64,000 nt of DNA, from the NCBI GenBank assembly GCA_964609825.1, contig CAZSSH010000010.1, positions 372,001-436,000 on the forward strand, read 5' to 3'. How positions within the stretch are numbered: the stretch's first letter is position 1; the number at the start of each line of letters is the position of its first letter. The stretch comes from CAZSSH01 sp964609825. GTDB lineage: Bacteria; Verrucomicrobiota; Lentisphaeria; Victivallales; Victivallaceae. The translations under genes were made by a program, and so were the position numbers. Positions 1 through 8,756 of this stretch are shown piece by piece. Below the pieces are notes generated by a model. That model saw only the letters and a program-made list of their open reading frames with translations, was not told the origin of the DNA and made no database searches.

Positions 1-231
1 GGTATCCGCCGAGACATTGGTCACGGAGATGATATTGTCATGATTGATATTTTGGTTGTAAGCACCGGCGATCACGTCAACCGAAGCGGTGAAGTTGGTA
101 AAACGGCTTAACGAACCGCCGCTTGCTCCGCCGGTGGCAGTATAAACAACTGCGCCGGTTTTTTGGGTTACGGATGCAATGGCATCCAGTGCGCTGAACT
201 CTACTAATTTGCTTTTTTTGTCGATGATCAT
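1..231 (-). CDS. N-terminus of unidentified protein, cut by window edge
   Basis: The reading frame starts at ATG 231-229 behind a good ribosome binding site (AGGAG at about 238-243) and runs off the left edge, leaving 77 residues. The visible part begins MIIDKKSKLVEF, then becomes rich in Thr, Ser, Gly and Asn (TGGASGGSLSRF, NQNINHDN). This composition resembles the beginning of a large repetitive surface protein such as the 1950-residue one at 43439-49291, but I see no direct similarity between the two N-termini. No signal peptide is visible. The function is unknown; the reading frame itself is well supported by start, RBS and lack of stops. Confidence 0.6.
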   Translation of the reverse strand, partial: MIIDKKSKLVEFSALDAIASVTQKTGAVVYTATGGASGGSLSRFTNFTASVDVIAGAYNQNINHDNIISVTNVSADT

Positions 232-364
232 TTTGATCACTCCTTTACCTGTCGAAAAAAAATTATTTTTTCATAGAAATTATGAAAAAAGATATCATCG
301 GGCGGGATAAAAATTATCGCATTTTATAAATTACATTGCAGTGATAAAAAATACAAGTCATAAT

Positions 365-382
365 AACGGTTTTTTGACCGTT
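365..382. terminator. Short hairpin between divergent-end genes
   Basis: AACGGT pairs with ACCGTT across a six-base loop and is followed on the plus strand by TTTTTA. It lies between the end of the hydF operon (minus) and the start of the left-edge gene. The stem is only six base pairs, so this is a weak call. The rest of 232-511 is AT-rich and holds no gene I can support. Confidence 0.3.
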
Positions 383-511
383 TTTATGTTATAATTTGAA
401 TAGGAAACGACTATTTTGCCGTCAGTGGAAAGTTTTGCCGGTTTTATGCAATTTATTTTAGATATCACTTGCTGTTTTTGCGGACCAACGGAATGGATGG
501 CAAAGAGTTGA

Positions 512-943
512 TCAGACGCTCAGCATATCATTGGCGTCAAATTGCCATTGGTCAAAATAAGCGACTTCCCAATAATATCCGTCCGGGTCCTGAAAGTAGC
601 CGCTGTAGCCGCCCCAAAATACGGTTTGCGGCGGTTTGACGATTACACCGCCGTGTTGCGCGGCAAATGCGATCAGGGTATCGACTTCTTGTTTGCTTTT
701 TACGTTGCACGCAAGTGTAATTGCAACCGCTCCGGGCGGGGCCAGCGGGGGCGGATTCTCCGGGTTGATGTCTTTGGCCAACTCGGACAAGGGATAGAGC
801 TCAAGTTTGCTCCCCTGATTGTTGAAAAAAACAACCGGCGGGGCTTCGGCGCTCTCGCGGGTTTCGAAGCCGATTTTTTTATAAAAGGCGAGCGATTTTT
901 TGATGTCGCGAACCCCGAGGCAAACGAGATTGATCCGGTTCAT
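512..943 (-). CDS. Glyoxalase/VOC-family protein
   Basis: A 143-residue protein of the vicinal oxygen chelate superfamily (glyoxalase/bleomycin-resistance/extradiol dioxygenase fold). It opens with the usual first strand MNRINLVCLGVRDIKKS followed by the FYKKIGF helix, and closes with the characteristic G-YFQDPDGYYWEVAY segment that carries the last metal-ligand Glu. Small VOC proteins of this length act on varied substrates, so no reaction can be assigned. The ATG at 943 overlaps the aspA stop as ATGA, so this is the last gene of the hydF-aspA operon and probably translationally coupled. A longer upstream extension of the frame exists but lies inside aspA and has no RBS, so I chose the ATGA start. 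Confidence 0.82.
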   Translation of the reverse strand: MNRINLVCLGVRDIKKSLAFYKKIGFETRESAEAPPVVFFNNQGSKLELYPLSELAKDINPENPPPLAPPGAVAITLACNVKSKQEVDTLIAFAAQHGGVIVKPPQTVFWGGYSGYFQDPDGYYWEVAYFDQWQFDANDMLSV

Positions 944-2286
944 TGTTTGCTCTCTGACTGTTTCTCCATTTCCCCGCGGGCGGCGGCGACATCGCCGTGG
1001 CTTGCGCGGATGATTTCGGCGACTTTGTGATATCCGAGGCGGGGGACAAAGTTGGTGGCAAAAGCGTAAGAATTGTCCAACAGCTCGCGGCAGCGCCCGG
1101 GGCAGGGCTGCATTGTATTGATGCAACGTTCGCGCATGATCCGCACGGTTGCGGTCAGCAAGGACAAGCTCTCCAATAAGGAGTCGGCGATCAGGGGCAT
1201 AAAGGCGTTGAGCTCAAATTCGCCCGAGGCCGCCGCCATGGTGATCGCGCTGTCGTTGGCAATGACGCGGAATGAGGTTTGCGTCGCCATCTCGGGGATC
1301 ACCGGATTGACCTTGCCGGGCATGATGGTGCTCCCGGCTTGAAGATCGGCCAGCTTGATTTCGCCGAGGCCGCCCCTGGGCCCGGAGTTCATCCGCCGCA
1401 AGTCGCCGGAAATTTTGGCGAGATTGACCGCCAACGCTTTCAAGAGACCGGAAACTTCGACAAAGACGTCGTTGTTTTGGGTAATATCCATCGGGTACTC
1501 GGCGCGGGCAAGCCCGATGCCGGAGAGTTCTCGTAAAATCTCGGTGACTTTAAAGACATATTGCTTGGCGGCGTTGGTGCCGGTGCCGACGGCGGTGCCG
1601 CCCAAGTTGGTCTGGCGCAAACGCTCCTCGACTTTGTAGAGCCGCCAGCGGTCGCGGGCGACGGCCTGGGCAAAGGCGCCGAATTCCTCGCCGAGGGTAA
1701 TCGGCACGGCGTCCATCCACTCGGTGCGGCCGAGTTTGGCAATGTGAGCGTATTCATTTTCTTTGTGCTGCAAGCTCTCCTGCAATTTGGCGCACTGGTC
1801 GCTCAGCTGGCGCAAGAGCGTGATGGCGGCAATGCGCAGCGCGGTCGGGTAAACATCGTTGGTCGACTGGCCGCGGTTGACGGTGTCAAGCGGGTGGATG
1901 ATTTGGTAATCGCCTGGCTTGTGCCCGAGGATGGTCAAGGCGAGATTGGCGATGACTTCGTTGACATTCATATGGAGCGTCGTCCCGGCGCCTCCCTGCA
2001 AGGCGTCGGTGGCAAAGTATTCCAGCGCCTCGCCAGATAAAATCCGGTCGCAGGCTTGGATGCACGCTTGCCATACCGGGCGCTTGGCCTTGTCGGTTTC
2101 GAGCTCCAGATAAGCGGTCATGGCCGCTTTTTTAACTGTTACCATGGCGGCAATCAATGCCGGGTGGACCCGCCGGAAATTGAGGTCAAAATTGGCAATC
2201 GCCCGCGCCGTCTGGATGCCGTAAAGGCAATCCGCCGGGAGCTCCACATGGCCGAGGTCGTCGGTTTCGACTCTGATTTGTGTCAT
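940..2286 (-). CDS. aspA: Aspartate ammonia-lyase (fumarase/aspartase family)
   Basis: A 448-residue member of the class II fumarase/aspartase superfamily. Visible motifs in order: GGAGTTLHMNVNEVIAN (98-114), DTVNRGQSTNDVYPTA (134-149), GGTAVGTGTN (229-238) and the family signature GSTIMPGKVNP (318-328) on the flexible loop that carries the catalytic serine. Length is slightly under the usual 460-470. Aspartase deaminates L-aspartate to fumarate and ammonia; fumarase-type activity cannot be excluded from sequence. The start codon directly abuts the hydF stop (TAA-ATG). An aspartase gene beside hydF is a recurrent arrangement in [FeFe]-hydrogenase maturation loci, which supports aspartase over fumarase here. 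Confidence 0.85.
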   Translation of the reverse strand: MTQIRVETDDLGHVELPADCLYGIQTARAIANFDLNFRRVHPALIAAMVTVKKAAMTAYLELETDKAKRPVWQACIQACDRILSGEALEYFATDALQGGAGTTLHMNVNEVIANLALTILGHKPGDYQIIHPLDTVNRGQSTNDVYPTALRIAAITLLRQLSDQCAKLQESLQHKENEYAHIAKLGRTEWMDAVPITLGEEFGAFAQAVARDRWRLYKVEERLRQTNLGGTAVGTGTNAAKQYVFKVTEILRELSGIGLARAEYPMDITQNNDVFVEVSGLLKALAVNLAKISGDLRRMNSGPRGGLGEIKLADLQAGSTIMPGKVNPVIPEMATQTSFRVIANDSAITMAAASGEFELNAFMPLIADSLLESLSLLTATVRIMRERCINTMQPCPGRCRELLDNSYAFATNFVPRLGYHKVAEIIRASHGDVAAARGEMEKQSESKQ

Positions 2287-3501
2287 TTACTCCTCCAACA
2301 GTGCCAACAGCTCGGGGAAGGGCTGCAAGGTGCGCTTGAGAATCCCCTGCATATAGGCAATCGCGATCCCGTAATTGGTCATCGGGACGGTCTGCTCGTC
2401 GGCCGAACGGCGGCGGTAGCGCATTTCGCGCTCGTTAAGCATGCAGCCGCCGCAGTGGACAATGAGGCGGTACGGCGACAAATCCAACGGGAAATCGGTC
2501 CCGGAGGCAAACTCAAACGCAGGTTCGACACCGGTGTATTGCCGGATCCAGCGCGGGAGTTTCACGGTGCCGATGTCATCGCACTGGCGGTGGTGGGTGC
2601 ACCCCTCGACGATCAAAATGCGATCATTGGCCTTGATACTGTCGAGGACCGCCGCGCCTTGGATGGCCGGAGCAAGTACGCCCTTGTAGCGCGCCATTAA
2701 AATGGAGAAAGAGGTGAGCCAGACGTCATTGGGGGTATCGGCGGCGGCTTTGGCAAAGACTTGACTGTCGGTGATCACCATCTTGGGCTTTTTGCCGAGG
2801 GTGGACAATACATCGCGCAACTCGTGCTCTTTGACCACAATCGCGGCCGCGTCGGCCTCCAGCAAATCGCGGATGGTCTGCTGCTGCGGGAGGATCAAAC
2901 GCCCTTTGGGGGCGGCCTTGTCAATCGGGACGACCAAGACGACAAAATCGGAGGGGGAAACCAAATCGCCGACAATCCTGAGTTTGCTGTCCTCGCCGGC
3001 ACCCAATTCGCCGATTTTGGCTTTCAGCGCCTCAATCCCGGAGCCGGTGACGGCGCTCACGTAAATCGTATTTACCGGCGGCTTGGCCGGGACTTCCGGC
3101 AACAGATCGCTTTTGTTGAAAACGGTGATGTGGCTTACGTTTTTGCGGTTAAACTCGGCCAGGAGCTCGTGATCGGCGGGATGCAGCCCCTCGGCGGCAT
3201 CGACGATCAACAAGGCAACGTCGATCCGGTTCAAGACTTGCCGCGTTTTGGCGACGCGCTTGGCTCCCAATTCGCCCTCATCGTCAATCCCGGGGGTATC
3301 GACGATGACCACCGGGCCGAGGGGCAAGAGCTCCATGGCTTTGGACACCGGGTCGGTGGTCGTCCCTTTGACCTCCGAAACAATCGCCAGATCCTGCCCG
3401 GTGACCGCATTGACCACGCTTGATTTGCCGGCATTGCGCCGCCCGAAAAAACCGATGTGCACCCGGTTGGCCGCCGGTACCGCGTTGAGATCCAGACTCA
3501 T
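2287..3501 (-). CDS. hydF: [FeFe]-hydrogenase H-cluster maturation GTPase HydF
   Basis: HydF is the GTPase scaffold on which the diiron subcluster made by HydE and HydG is assembled before transfer to apo-hydrogenase. The 404-residue protein has an N-terminal GTPase domain with P-loop GRRNAGKSS (20-28), switch KGTTTDPV, DTPG and NKSD, a middle dimerisation region, and a C-terminal iron-sulfur domain with C301-T-H303 and H349-C-G-G-C353, matching the HydF cluster-binding pattern. Start ATG 3501 has GGGGAG about 11 bases upstream. It is the first gene of a tight minus-strand operon with aspA and the VOC gene. hydE, hydG and hydA are not in the window, so they must be elsewhere if the pathway is functional. 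Confidence 0.93.
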   Translation of the reverse strand: MSLDLNAVPAANRVHIGFFGRRNAGKSSVVNAVTGQDLAIVSEVKGTTTDPVSKAMELLPLGPVVIVDTPGIDDEGELGAKRVAKTRQVLNRIDVALLIVDAAEGLHPADHELLAEFNRKNVSHITVFNKSDLLPEVPAKPPVNTIYVSAVTGSGIEALKAKIGELGAGEDSKLRIVGDLVSPSDFVVLVVPIDKAAPKGRLILPQQQTIRDLLEADAAAIVVKEHELRDVLSTLGKKPKMVITDSQVFAKAAADTPNDVWLTSFSILMARYKGVLAPAIQGAAVLDSIKANDRILIVEGCTHHRQCDDIGTVKLPRWIRQYTGVEPAFEFASGTDFPLDLSPYRLIVHCGGCMLNEREMRYRRRSADEQTVPMTNYGIAIAYMQGILKRTLQPFPELLALLEE

Positions 3502-3734
3502 AATATGCTAAACTCCCCAAGATCAATATTTGTATTATGGCAATAATCTAATGCTTTTTGAGCTTTTTTCAACTCGCAATCACAAAAATAATGCGGATTT
3601 GTGGCCGGAAAGCAAATTTTTAATCGTAAATCAGAAAATGAATCGAGCCAATTTTTATTTTAGCTGAAAAAAGATAGTTTGAGCATTTTATAGGGAGTAA
3701 TAAAGAAAAAATTACAAAAAAAAGATTTTTCTTC

Positions 3735-3763
3735 TTGACAAATGCCATGGTTTATGGTATAAT
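3735..3763 (+). promoter_or_regulatory. Consensus sigma-70 promoter of the GntR/LacI regulator
   Basis: TTGACA (3735-3740), a 17-base spacer and TATAAT (3758-3763) match the sigma-70 consensus exactly. The -35 lies where a longer reading frame of the regulator would begin (TTG 3735), which argues for the downstream start at ATG 3813. Confidence 0.85.
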
Positions 3764-3812
3764 TAAAACAAAGAATCGAGTCAAATTCCAAAAATATAAG
3801 GTTACTCCCGAT

Positions 3813-4850
3813 ATGACCAGACATGAGCAGCTCCGCGAAAAATTGGAGACGATGATACAAAAAGATTTTACCCTCGGCGATAAATTTTTGACCCAGCGGG
3901 AGATTATGGAGCGCTTTGCCGTGTCTTTCAGCACGGTGGAGCGCGCCTTGCGCGAGCTGGTCAACAACGGCATGTTGACGCGCAAGCAGGGGAGCGGTAC
4001 TTTTGTGAGCAGCATTGAGAGCGTGGCACCGGCGGCGGCCGCCGCCAACTCCCGGATCGCTTTGGTGCTGACGCGTAACGTGACCCATTTGCCGCATACC
4101 TTTTATGCCGAGATTTTGTTTGAAATCGGCGACCGTCTCTCGGAGAAGGATTACAGTTTGTCCTACCTTTACGCCGATCATCAAGTCGGCTATCAGGAGC
4201 TTCAAGACAATCTCAAAAACCGGTTTTGCGGCGCGGTATTGATTGGCGCCATCACCGAGGAGCTGGTGGGAGCGGTCGCCGCGACCAATCTGCCGTTTGT
4301 GGTGGTGGACAGCCGTATTGATTTGCCCGGCATTTGTTATGTCGTCGGCCAAAACGAGCAAGGGGCCGCGGATGCGGTCAAATATTTGCTCCAAAACGGA
4401 CACCGGCGCATTGGGTTTGTCAGCACCCCTTTGCACACGACATTTTTGGAGCGTTTCCTCGGTTACTGCAATGCGCTGGCCACGGCCGGAGTCCCGGTGG
4501 AGCAAACATTGACGGTCAAAAATTTCCACTTTAAAGACGAGGAGCTTGACGGCTTGCTGGCCGCCAAGCCGACCGCCATTTTTGCCGCCAACGACACGAT
4601 GGCGGTGTTTGTCTGCCGCTCGCTCAAAAAGCGGGGCATCCGGGTGCCTGAGGACATCAGCATCGTCGGGTTTGACGGGGATTATACCGGCGAGCAAAAT
4701 CACCCGCGCCTGACCACGGTCACGGTCCCCCGCCGTCAGATGGGGCGCACCGCGGTCGAGTGTCTGATGCAAAAAATTGCCGGTCAAACCCCGCCGCCGG
4801 TCATTTTGCCGGTGACCTTTCAAGCCGAGGAGTCGGTTGCCAAAATTTAA
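3813..4850 (+). CDS. GntR-type HTH / LacI-type sensor transcriptional regulator
   Basis: A 345-residue regulator that joins an N-terminal winged helix of the GntR family (HEQLREKLETMIQ, LTQREIMERFAVS, ERALRELVNNGMLTRKQGSGTFV, roughly residues 3-65) to a C-terminal periplasmic-binding-like sugar sensor of the LacI/GalR type (about 80-340; IALVLTR, GHRRIGFVSTP, TAIFAANDTMAVF, VPEDISIVGFDG). This AraR-like architecture usually represses sugar-use genes until a sugar binds. The start at ATG 3813 is 49 bases after the -10 element; AAGG about 11 bases upstream is a weak RBS. It heads module 1, followed by a secreted glycosidase, pseudopilin, DUF1861 protein and symporter, its likely targets. The ligand is unknown. 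Confidence 0.88.
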   Translation: MTRHEQLREKLETMIQKDFTLGDKFLTQREIMERFAVSFSTVERALRELVNNGMLTRKQGSGTFVSSIESVAPAAAAANSRIALVLTRNVTHLPHTFYAEILFEIGDRLSEKDYSLSYLYADHQVGYQELQDNLKNRFCGAVLIGAITEELVGAVAATNLPFVVVDSRIDLPGICYVVGQNEQGAADAVKYLLQNGHRRIGFVSTPLHTTFLERFLGYCNALATAGVPVEQTLTVKNFHFKDEELDGLLAAKPTAIFAANDTMAVFVCRSLKKRGIRVPEDISIVGFDGDYTGEQNHPRLTTVTVPRRQMGRTAVECLMQKIAGQTPPPVILPVTFQAEESVAKI

Positions 4851-4930
4851 TCCGGTATCGAAATATGGACAAAAGGCGCGCATGGTTGCTTTTATTTAAA
4901 AACAGACGAATCAGGAGAACACGGACAAAA

Positions 4931-7840
4931 ATGAAAAATTCCCTCTCGAAACCTTTGATGTCAATCACCCGGGGCGTAGTCGCCGGTGCGGCGATGTTTG
5001 GCTTTGCCGTCACGGCCTTTGCCGACATCCCGGCCTCGGCCTACGGCAATGCGCTCAACCTCAACGATGTGGTCAATTATCACCCGATCGGCGGGCCGGG
5101 CGCCAAAATTTTGCCGCGCTATGACAAACAGGAAAAGGCGATGTGTTTCCGCACGGAGAGCAGTGTGCCGGTCGGTGAATTTTGGCCCTATTTTCGCACC
5201 GATGAGGGAATGGCCGGCGTGACGGCGATGGAGTTTGAGATCAAAATCCTCCCGGCCGATGCCAAAGTCGATTTGCTGTCGATCTATCTGCCGCCGCAGG
5301 GCAAGCTCTCGGGTGAATTCAACTACTTGGCGCCAAAGCCGGGCAGCTGGCAAAAGGTCCGCGTCGATTTCAACCGTCCGGGTTTTGATATGGCCAAGGT
5401 GGCATCGTTGCAGATCAAAGGGCGGCAGACGTCGCTGGTGACGGAGATATTTTTTCGCAATATCAAACTGTTAAACGCCGCCGGTCAAGAGTGTCAGCTT
5501 ACGATCGGCAAAAGCAATGCGGTCAATGCCCCGATTTATTTTGAGGCGTCGCCGCTGCAATTTCACCAGACGCCCGGCAAGGCCGGAAACATCGAGTTTC
5601 GCACGGTCAACCTCTCGGACGGATCGATGGTGGCGTATGATATTTTGGACTATCAGGGAAACACTTTTGCCGCCGGCAAAGCGGCCGTGGTCAAGGGCAA
5701 TCAATTGGTGATCCGCGAGAGCTTGCCCGAGGGCTTTTTTGAGATATTTTTTCCCAAAGAGGATATGCGTTTCGGCGTTATGAGTTATGACAAATTCACC
5801 GCCGCCGACCCGTTTTTTGCCACTGAGGCGCTGATTTCGGAAAAAGCCCCGGCGACCCAGCGCCAGCTCCTCGACATTTTGAAACGCTATCAGCTTAATA
5901 CCACCCGCGAGTGGTCGTATCTCTCCCGCTTTTACTCCGATCAGGGGCAAAGATACACCAATTTTGATGTTTTTTACTCCTATGCCGCCGAGGCCGGGAT
6001 CAAGGCTACGCTTTGTCTCGGGAGCGGATTTCCGGTGTGGATGAATGGCACCAATGTCGGGACGCGTCAGACGCCGCAGGATTTGTCCACGCTCCCCGGC
6101 TGTATCAATGAAATCATTACCGCCAACCGCGACGGCTTTGACTCCTTTCATATCCTTAATGAGTACGAGGATCACAATGTCCCCGCCGAGGTGCATTTGT
6201 CGATCATCAAATCGGCCGCTTACGGCGTCCCGGATGGCGTGGATGTCTTGGCCGCGCCGTTTTGTCAGGGGGAAACCACGCCTTTGGTCAAATCGCTGGA
6301 CAATCATTTGCTCAACAACATCGACGTCTTTGCCTTTCACAATTATGAAGCGCCCGAGGGGATCGAGCATTTGGTCACGGTCTACCGCAAAAATCTGATG
6401 AATTATCCGCGCGGCGCCATGCCGATGTACATCACCGAGTGCGGTGCCCCGTGGCTGCGTTGGGATGAGGGCAAAAAAGTCATTACCGACGGCGTTTACA
6501 ACGGCCCGGCTGGCAAATTGCGCGCCGATTTGAGCGAACAATTGCGGAGCGCCATGTATATTACCATGGATGCCGTCGAGGCCAAAGCCTGCGGCGTGGC
6601 GAGGGTGTACGCGTTTACCACCTTCTTTTTTCCGGAGGGCGACCGCAATTTCGGGTTGAACGATTATTTCAACAGTCCGATGCGCAATTTCAGCGCCTAC
6701 GTTTATTTGCAAAAGGAGATCGGCAACCTCAAGTATCTGGGCGATTTTGCGCAACCGGTTCCCGGATTGGTGCGGGCGCGGGTATTCGGCAATGACCGCA
6801 AAACCGTGGCCGTTCTCTATACCGGCAAGACCGGCGAGGTCAAACTCGATTTGTCCGGTCTGCCGCTCACTTCTTTGCGTGACATGGCCGGGCGCGCCGT
6901 CCCGGTTGCCAAAGATGGCAAATGCGTCGTCGCGGGCGGCCTCGCTTATGCCGCACTTGCCGCCGACAAGCTTAACGGGGTCGTCAACCCCGACACCGGG
7001 GCCATGTGTTTGACCAAAATTTCCGGGTCATATGTCAAAACGCCGCGCCTCAAGCTCCCGGTGGTATATCAGTTTAACTTTAGAGAATGCGCCTCCAAGG
7101 TGGATAAATTATCCTATCACCTCAAGGACAACACGATAATCGTCAACGCCTATAACTTCAGCGACACGCCGCAAATGATTGTGCCCAAACTGGAGCTCCC
7201 CGAGGGCATCACCGCGCCGGATTTGGGCCAAATCACCATTGAGCCAAAGAAGATGGTCAAGCTCACTTGGCCGTTGGAGTTTGCCAAACCCAAAGCGCAA
7301 TTTGACTTGACATTGCGCGATCAGTTGCACCCCAGCGCCGAATTCAGTTGCGGCATCCTCTATCCCTTTGGCCTCAAAGGAAAAGCCTTTGACATCTCCG
7401 ACCCGGCCCGTTGGCGCGCCAACAGCAGCGGCAAGATGACCATTACCGGCGTCCCGGAGGAAAAAGCGGTGCGGTTTGCCGTCGATTTTGAGGTGCCCGG
7501 GCGCTGGGTGTTTCCCGAATTTGTCTTAAAGGGCAACGAGTCAATGAAAGGGGTGGTGGGCGTGGCCTTTGATCTCAAGTGCAACGAAACCATGAAAGGG
7601 CTGCCGTCCTATACCAATACCCAAGTCGGCAACTTTATGGTCTGCTACGATACCACTCAGGAAAAAGCATTGGCCGACTATGTCGAGTACGGGGTGCCGG
7701 CGACGGAATACAAACGGTATTTTGTCTCGATTGACGCCGCCAAAGCAGAAAGCATCAAGATGATCCGCGTCGGCAAGGTTTCCAGCGCGGACCACTCCGA
7801 GATTACGGTTAAAAATATGGAGTTCCTGTATTCGGAATAA
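4931..7840 (+). CDS. Large secreted clan GH-A glycoside hydrolase
   Basis: A 969-residue secreted enzyme. Residues 1-32 form a signal peptide (positive start, VVAGAAMFGFAVTAFA, cleavage after AFA). A beta-rich, carbohydrate-binding-like region follows (about 35-300), then a TIM-barrel region (about 310-640) with a clan A pair: E411 in ILNEYED as acid/base and E503 in YITECGAPW as nucleophile. The C-terminal third is beta-sandwich-like. The spacing fits GH39/GH5-type retaining enzymes, but I cannot assign the family or substrate. The start at 4931 gives the signal peptide; AGGAG lies about 14 bases upstream. It follows the regulator by 80 bases and shares its strand with the rest of module 1. 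Confidence 0.75.
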   Translation: MKNSLSKPLMSITRGVVAGAAMFGFAVTAFADIPASAYGNALNLNDVVNYHPIGGPGAKILPRYDKQEKAMCFRTESSVPVGEFWPYFRTDEGMAGVTAMEFEIKILPADAKVDLLSIYLPPQGKLSGEFNYLAPKPGSWQKVRVDFNRPGFDMAKVASLQIKGRQTSLVTEIFFRNIKLLNAAGQECQLTIGKSNAVNAPIYFEASPLQFHQTPGKAGNIEFRTVNLSDGSMVAYDILDYQGNTFAAGKAAVVKGNQLVIRESLPEGFFEIFFPKEDMRFGVMSYDKFTAADPFFATEALISEKAPATQRQLLDILKRYQLNTTREWSYLSRFYSDQGQRYTNFDVFYSYAAEAGIKATLCLGSGFPVWMNGTNVGTRQTPQDLSTLPGCINEIITANRDGFDSFHILNEYEDHNVPAEVHLSIIKSAAYGVPDGVDVLAAPFCQGETTPLVKSLDNHLLNNIDVFAFHNYEAPEGIEHLVTVYRKNLMNYPRGAMPMYITECGAPWLRWDEGKKVITDGVYNGPAGKLRADLSEQLRSAMYITMDAVEAKACGVARVYAFTTFFFPEGDRNFGLNDYFNSPMRNFSAYVYLQKEIGNLKYLGDFAQPVPGLVRARVFGNDRKTVAVLYTGKTGEVKLDLSGLPLTSLRDMAGRAVPVAKDGKCVVAGGLAYAALAADKLNGVVNPDTGAMCLTKISGSYVKTPRLKLPVVYQFNFRECASKVDKLSYHLKDNTIIVNAYNFSDTPQMIVPKLELPEGITAPDLGQITIEPKKMVKLTWPLEFAKPKAQFDLTLRDQLHPSAEFSCGILYPFGLKGKAFDISDPARWRANSSGKMTITGVPEEKAVRFAVDFEVPGRWVFPEFVLKGNESMKGVVGVAFDLKCNETMKGLPSYTNTQVGNFMVCYDTTQEKALADYVEYGVPATEYKRYFVSIDAAKAESIKMIRVGKVSSADHSEITVKNMEFLYSE

Positions 7841-7849
7841 AACAAACAG

Positions 7850-7874
7850 GCCCGGGAAATCATTTTTCCCGGGC
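7850..7874. other. Intercistronic hairpin
   Basis: GCCCGGGAAA (7850-7859) pairs perfectly with TTTCCCGGGC (7865-7874) over a five-base loop, just after the glycosidase stop. No U-run follows on the plus strand, so it may stabilise the upstream mRNA or act as a partial attenuator rather than a full terminator. Confidence 0.55.
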
Positions 7875-7894
7875 AAAATGAAAGGGTGAGTAAA

Positions 7895-8656
7895 ATGTTT
7901 TTTAAGTCACAGATTGCCCCGCTGCCGCCAACCCAAGTTTCCCTGGTCCGGAAATTTACTTTGATTGAGCTTTTGGTGGTGATTGCCATCATTGCCATCT
8001 TGGCCGGGATGCTGCTGCCCGCATTGAGCAAGGCGCGCGAAAAGGGCAAGGCCTCCACTTGCGGCAGTCAATTTAAGCAGGTAATGACCGGCACCCTGGC
8101 ATATACGATGGACAATCAGGATATTTTAAAAGTATATTCCGGCGATCCCAACCAGCAGTGGATGACCTTGCTCTTTAACAATAAATATGTGCCCAATAAA
8201 AAACTCTTCTTTTGTCCGTCTCAGCCGGACAAGACCGGCCAGCTGGATATCAACGACTACGACTGGTACAAGCGGACGTTTCCGATCTATTTCAGCGGCT
8301 TGGAGAAATCCGGCGCCCCGTCCAAAAACGCCACGGATCACGGCACTTTTATCCCGGCGGAGATTGCCCCCGGGTTTGACTCCGCCGCCGGGGTGGCGCG
8401 CTATAACTTTAAAGGGCTGAAAAATGCCTCAACCTTGTTTTTGTATACCGACACCCATTTCGGCAGTACCGGTGCCGGTGTCTGGGCGTTTTCGCCGACC
8501 AATTACTCCGATTATGCTCCCTCGATGCTTCACGGCTCCTCAACGCTGCCGCTGGCGTTTGCCGACGGTCATATCGGCTGGCTGACCCCCGGCGAACTCG
8601 GGCAACTCGGCTTTGCTTTTTACAAAATTCAGGGCATTGTCAGGACGCTGCCGTAA
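7895..8656 (+). CDS. Prepilin-type H-X9-DG pseudopilin
   Basis: A 253-residue protein of the PulG-like/DUF1559 group. After about 20 N-terminal residues comes the prepilin cleavage/methylation segment FTLIELLVVIAIIAILA, a hydrophobic helix with the key Glu at position 5 of the mature protein, then a globular domain ending with a His followed by FADGH. Such proteins are processed by prepilin peptidase and anchored in the inner membrane, possibly assembled into short type II-like filaments. GTG 7886 is an alternative start, but ATG 7895 has a better RBS (AAAGGG six bases upstream). It lies between the secreted hydrolase and the DUF1861/transporter pair; two more copies occur at 17994 and 59032 in similar settings. 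The specific role is unknown. Confidence 0.88.
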   Translation: MFFKSQIAPLPPTQVSLVRKFTLIELLVVIAIIAILAGMLLPALSKAREKGKASTCGSQFKQVMTGTLAYTMDNQDILKVYSGDPNQQWMTLLFNNKYVPNKKLFFCPSQPDKTGQLDINDYDWYKRTFPIYFSGLEKSGAPSKNATDHGTFIPAEIAPGFDSAAGVARYNFKGLKNASTLFLYTDTHFGSTGAGVWAFSPTNYSDYAPSMLHGSSTLPLAFADGHIGWLTPGELGQLGFAFYKIQGIVRTLP

Positions 8657-8690
8657 GTTTGCCATAATCAATATATTAACCCTCAAAATA

Positions 8691-8710
8691 GCCCGGATAA
8701 TACTCCGGGC
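8691..8710. other. Intergenic hairpin
   Basis: GCCCGGA (8691-8697) pairs with TCCGGGC (8704-8710) over a six-base loop, 34 bases after the pseudopilin stop. There is no U-tract; it may modulate read-through into the downstream DUF1861 gene. Confidence 0.45.
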
Positions 8711-8756
8711 CTCAGCCGCGCTTTTGCCGGATTCACAATAATGTTAGGAGAATAAA

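Noticed and set aside
3735..3812. N-terminal extension of the GntR/LacI regulator from TTG 3735
   Set aside because: The extension would be the promoter itself (consensus -35 and -10), so ATG 3813 is used.
3660..4883. 407-codon minus-strand frame over the regulator
   Set aside because: Antiparallel shadow of the GntR/LacI gene, with no recognisable domain.
4760..4930. N-terminal extension of the GH gene
   Set aside because: Overlaps the regulator and would bury the signal peptide; ATG 4931 gives a normal leader.
5471..6754. 427-codon minus-strand frame
   Set aside because: Lies wholly inside the secreted GH gene; no RBS or family motif, and the plus-strand protein has signal peptide and catalytic residues.
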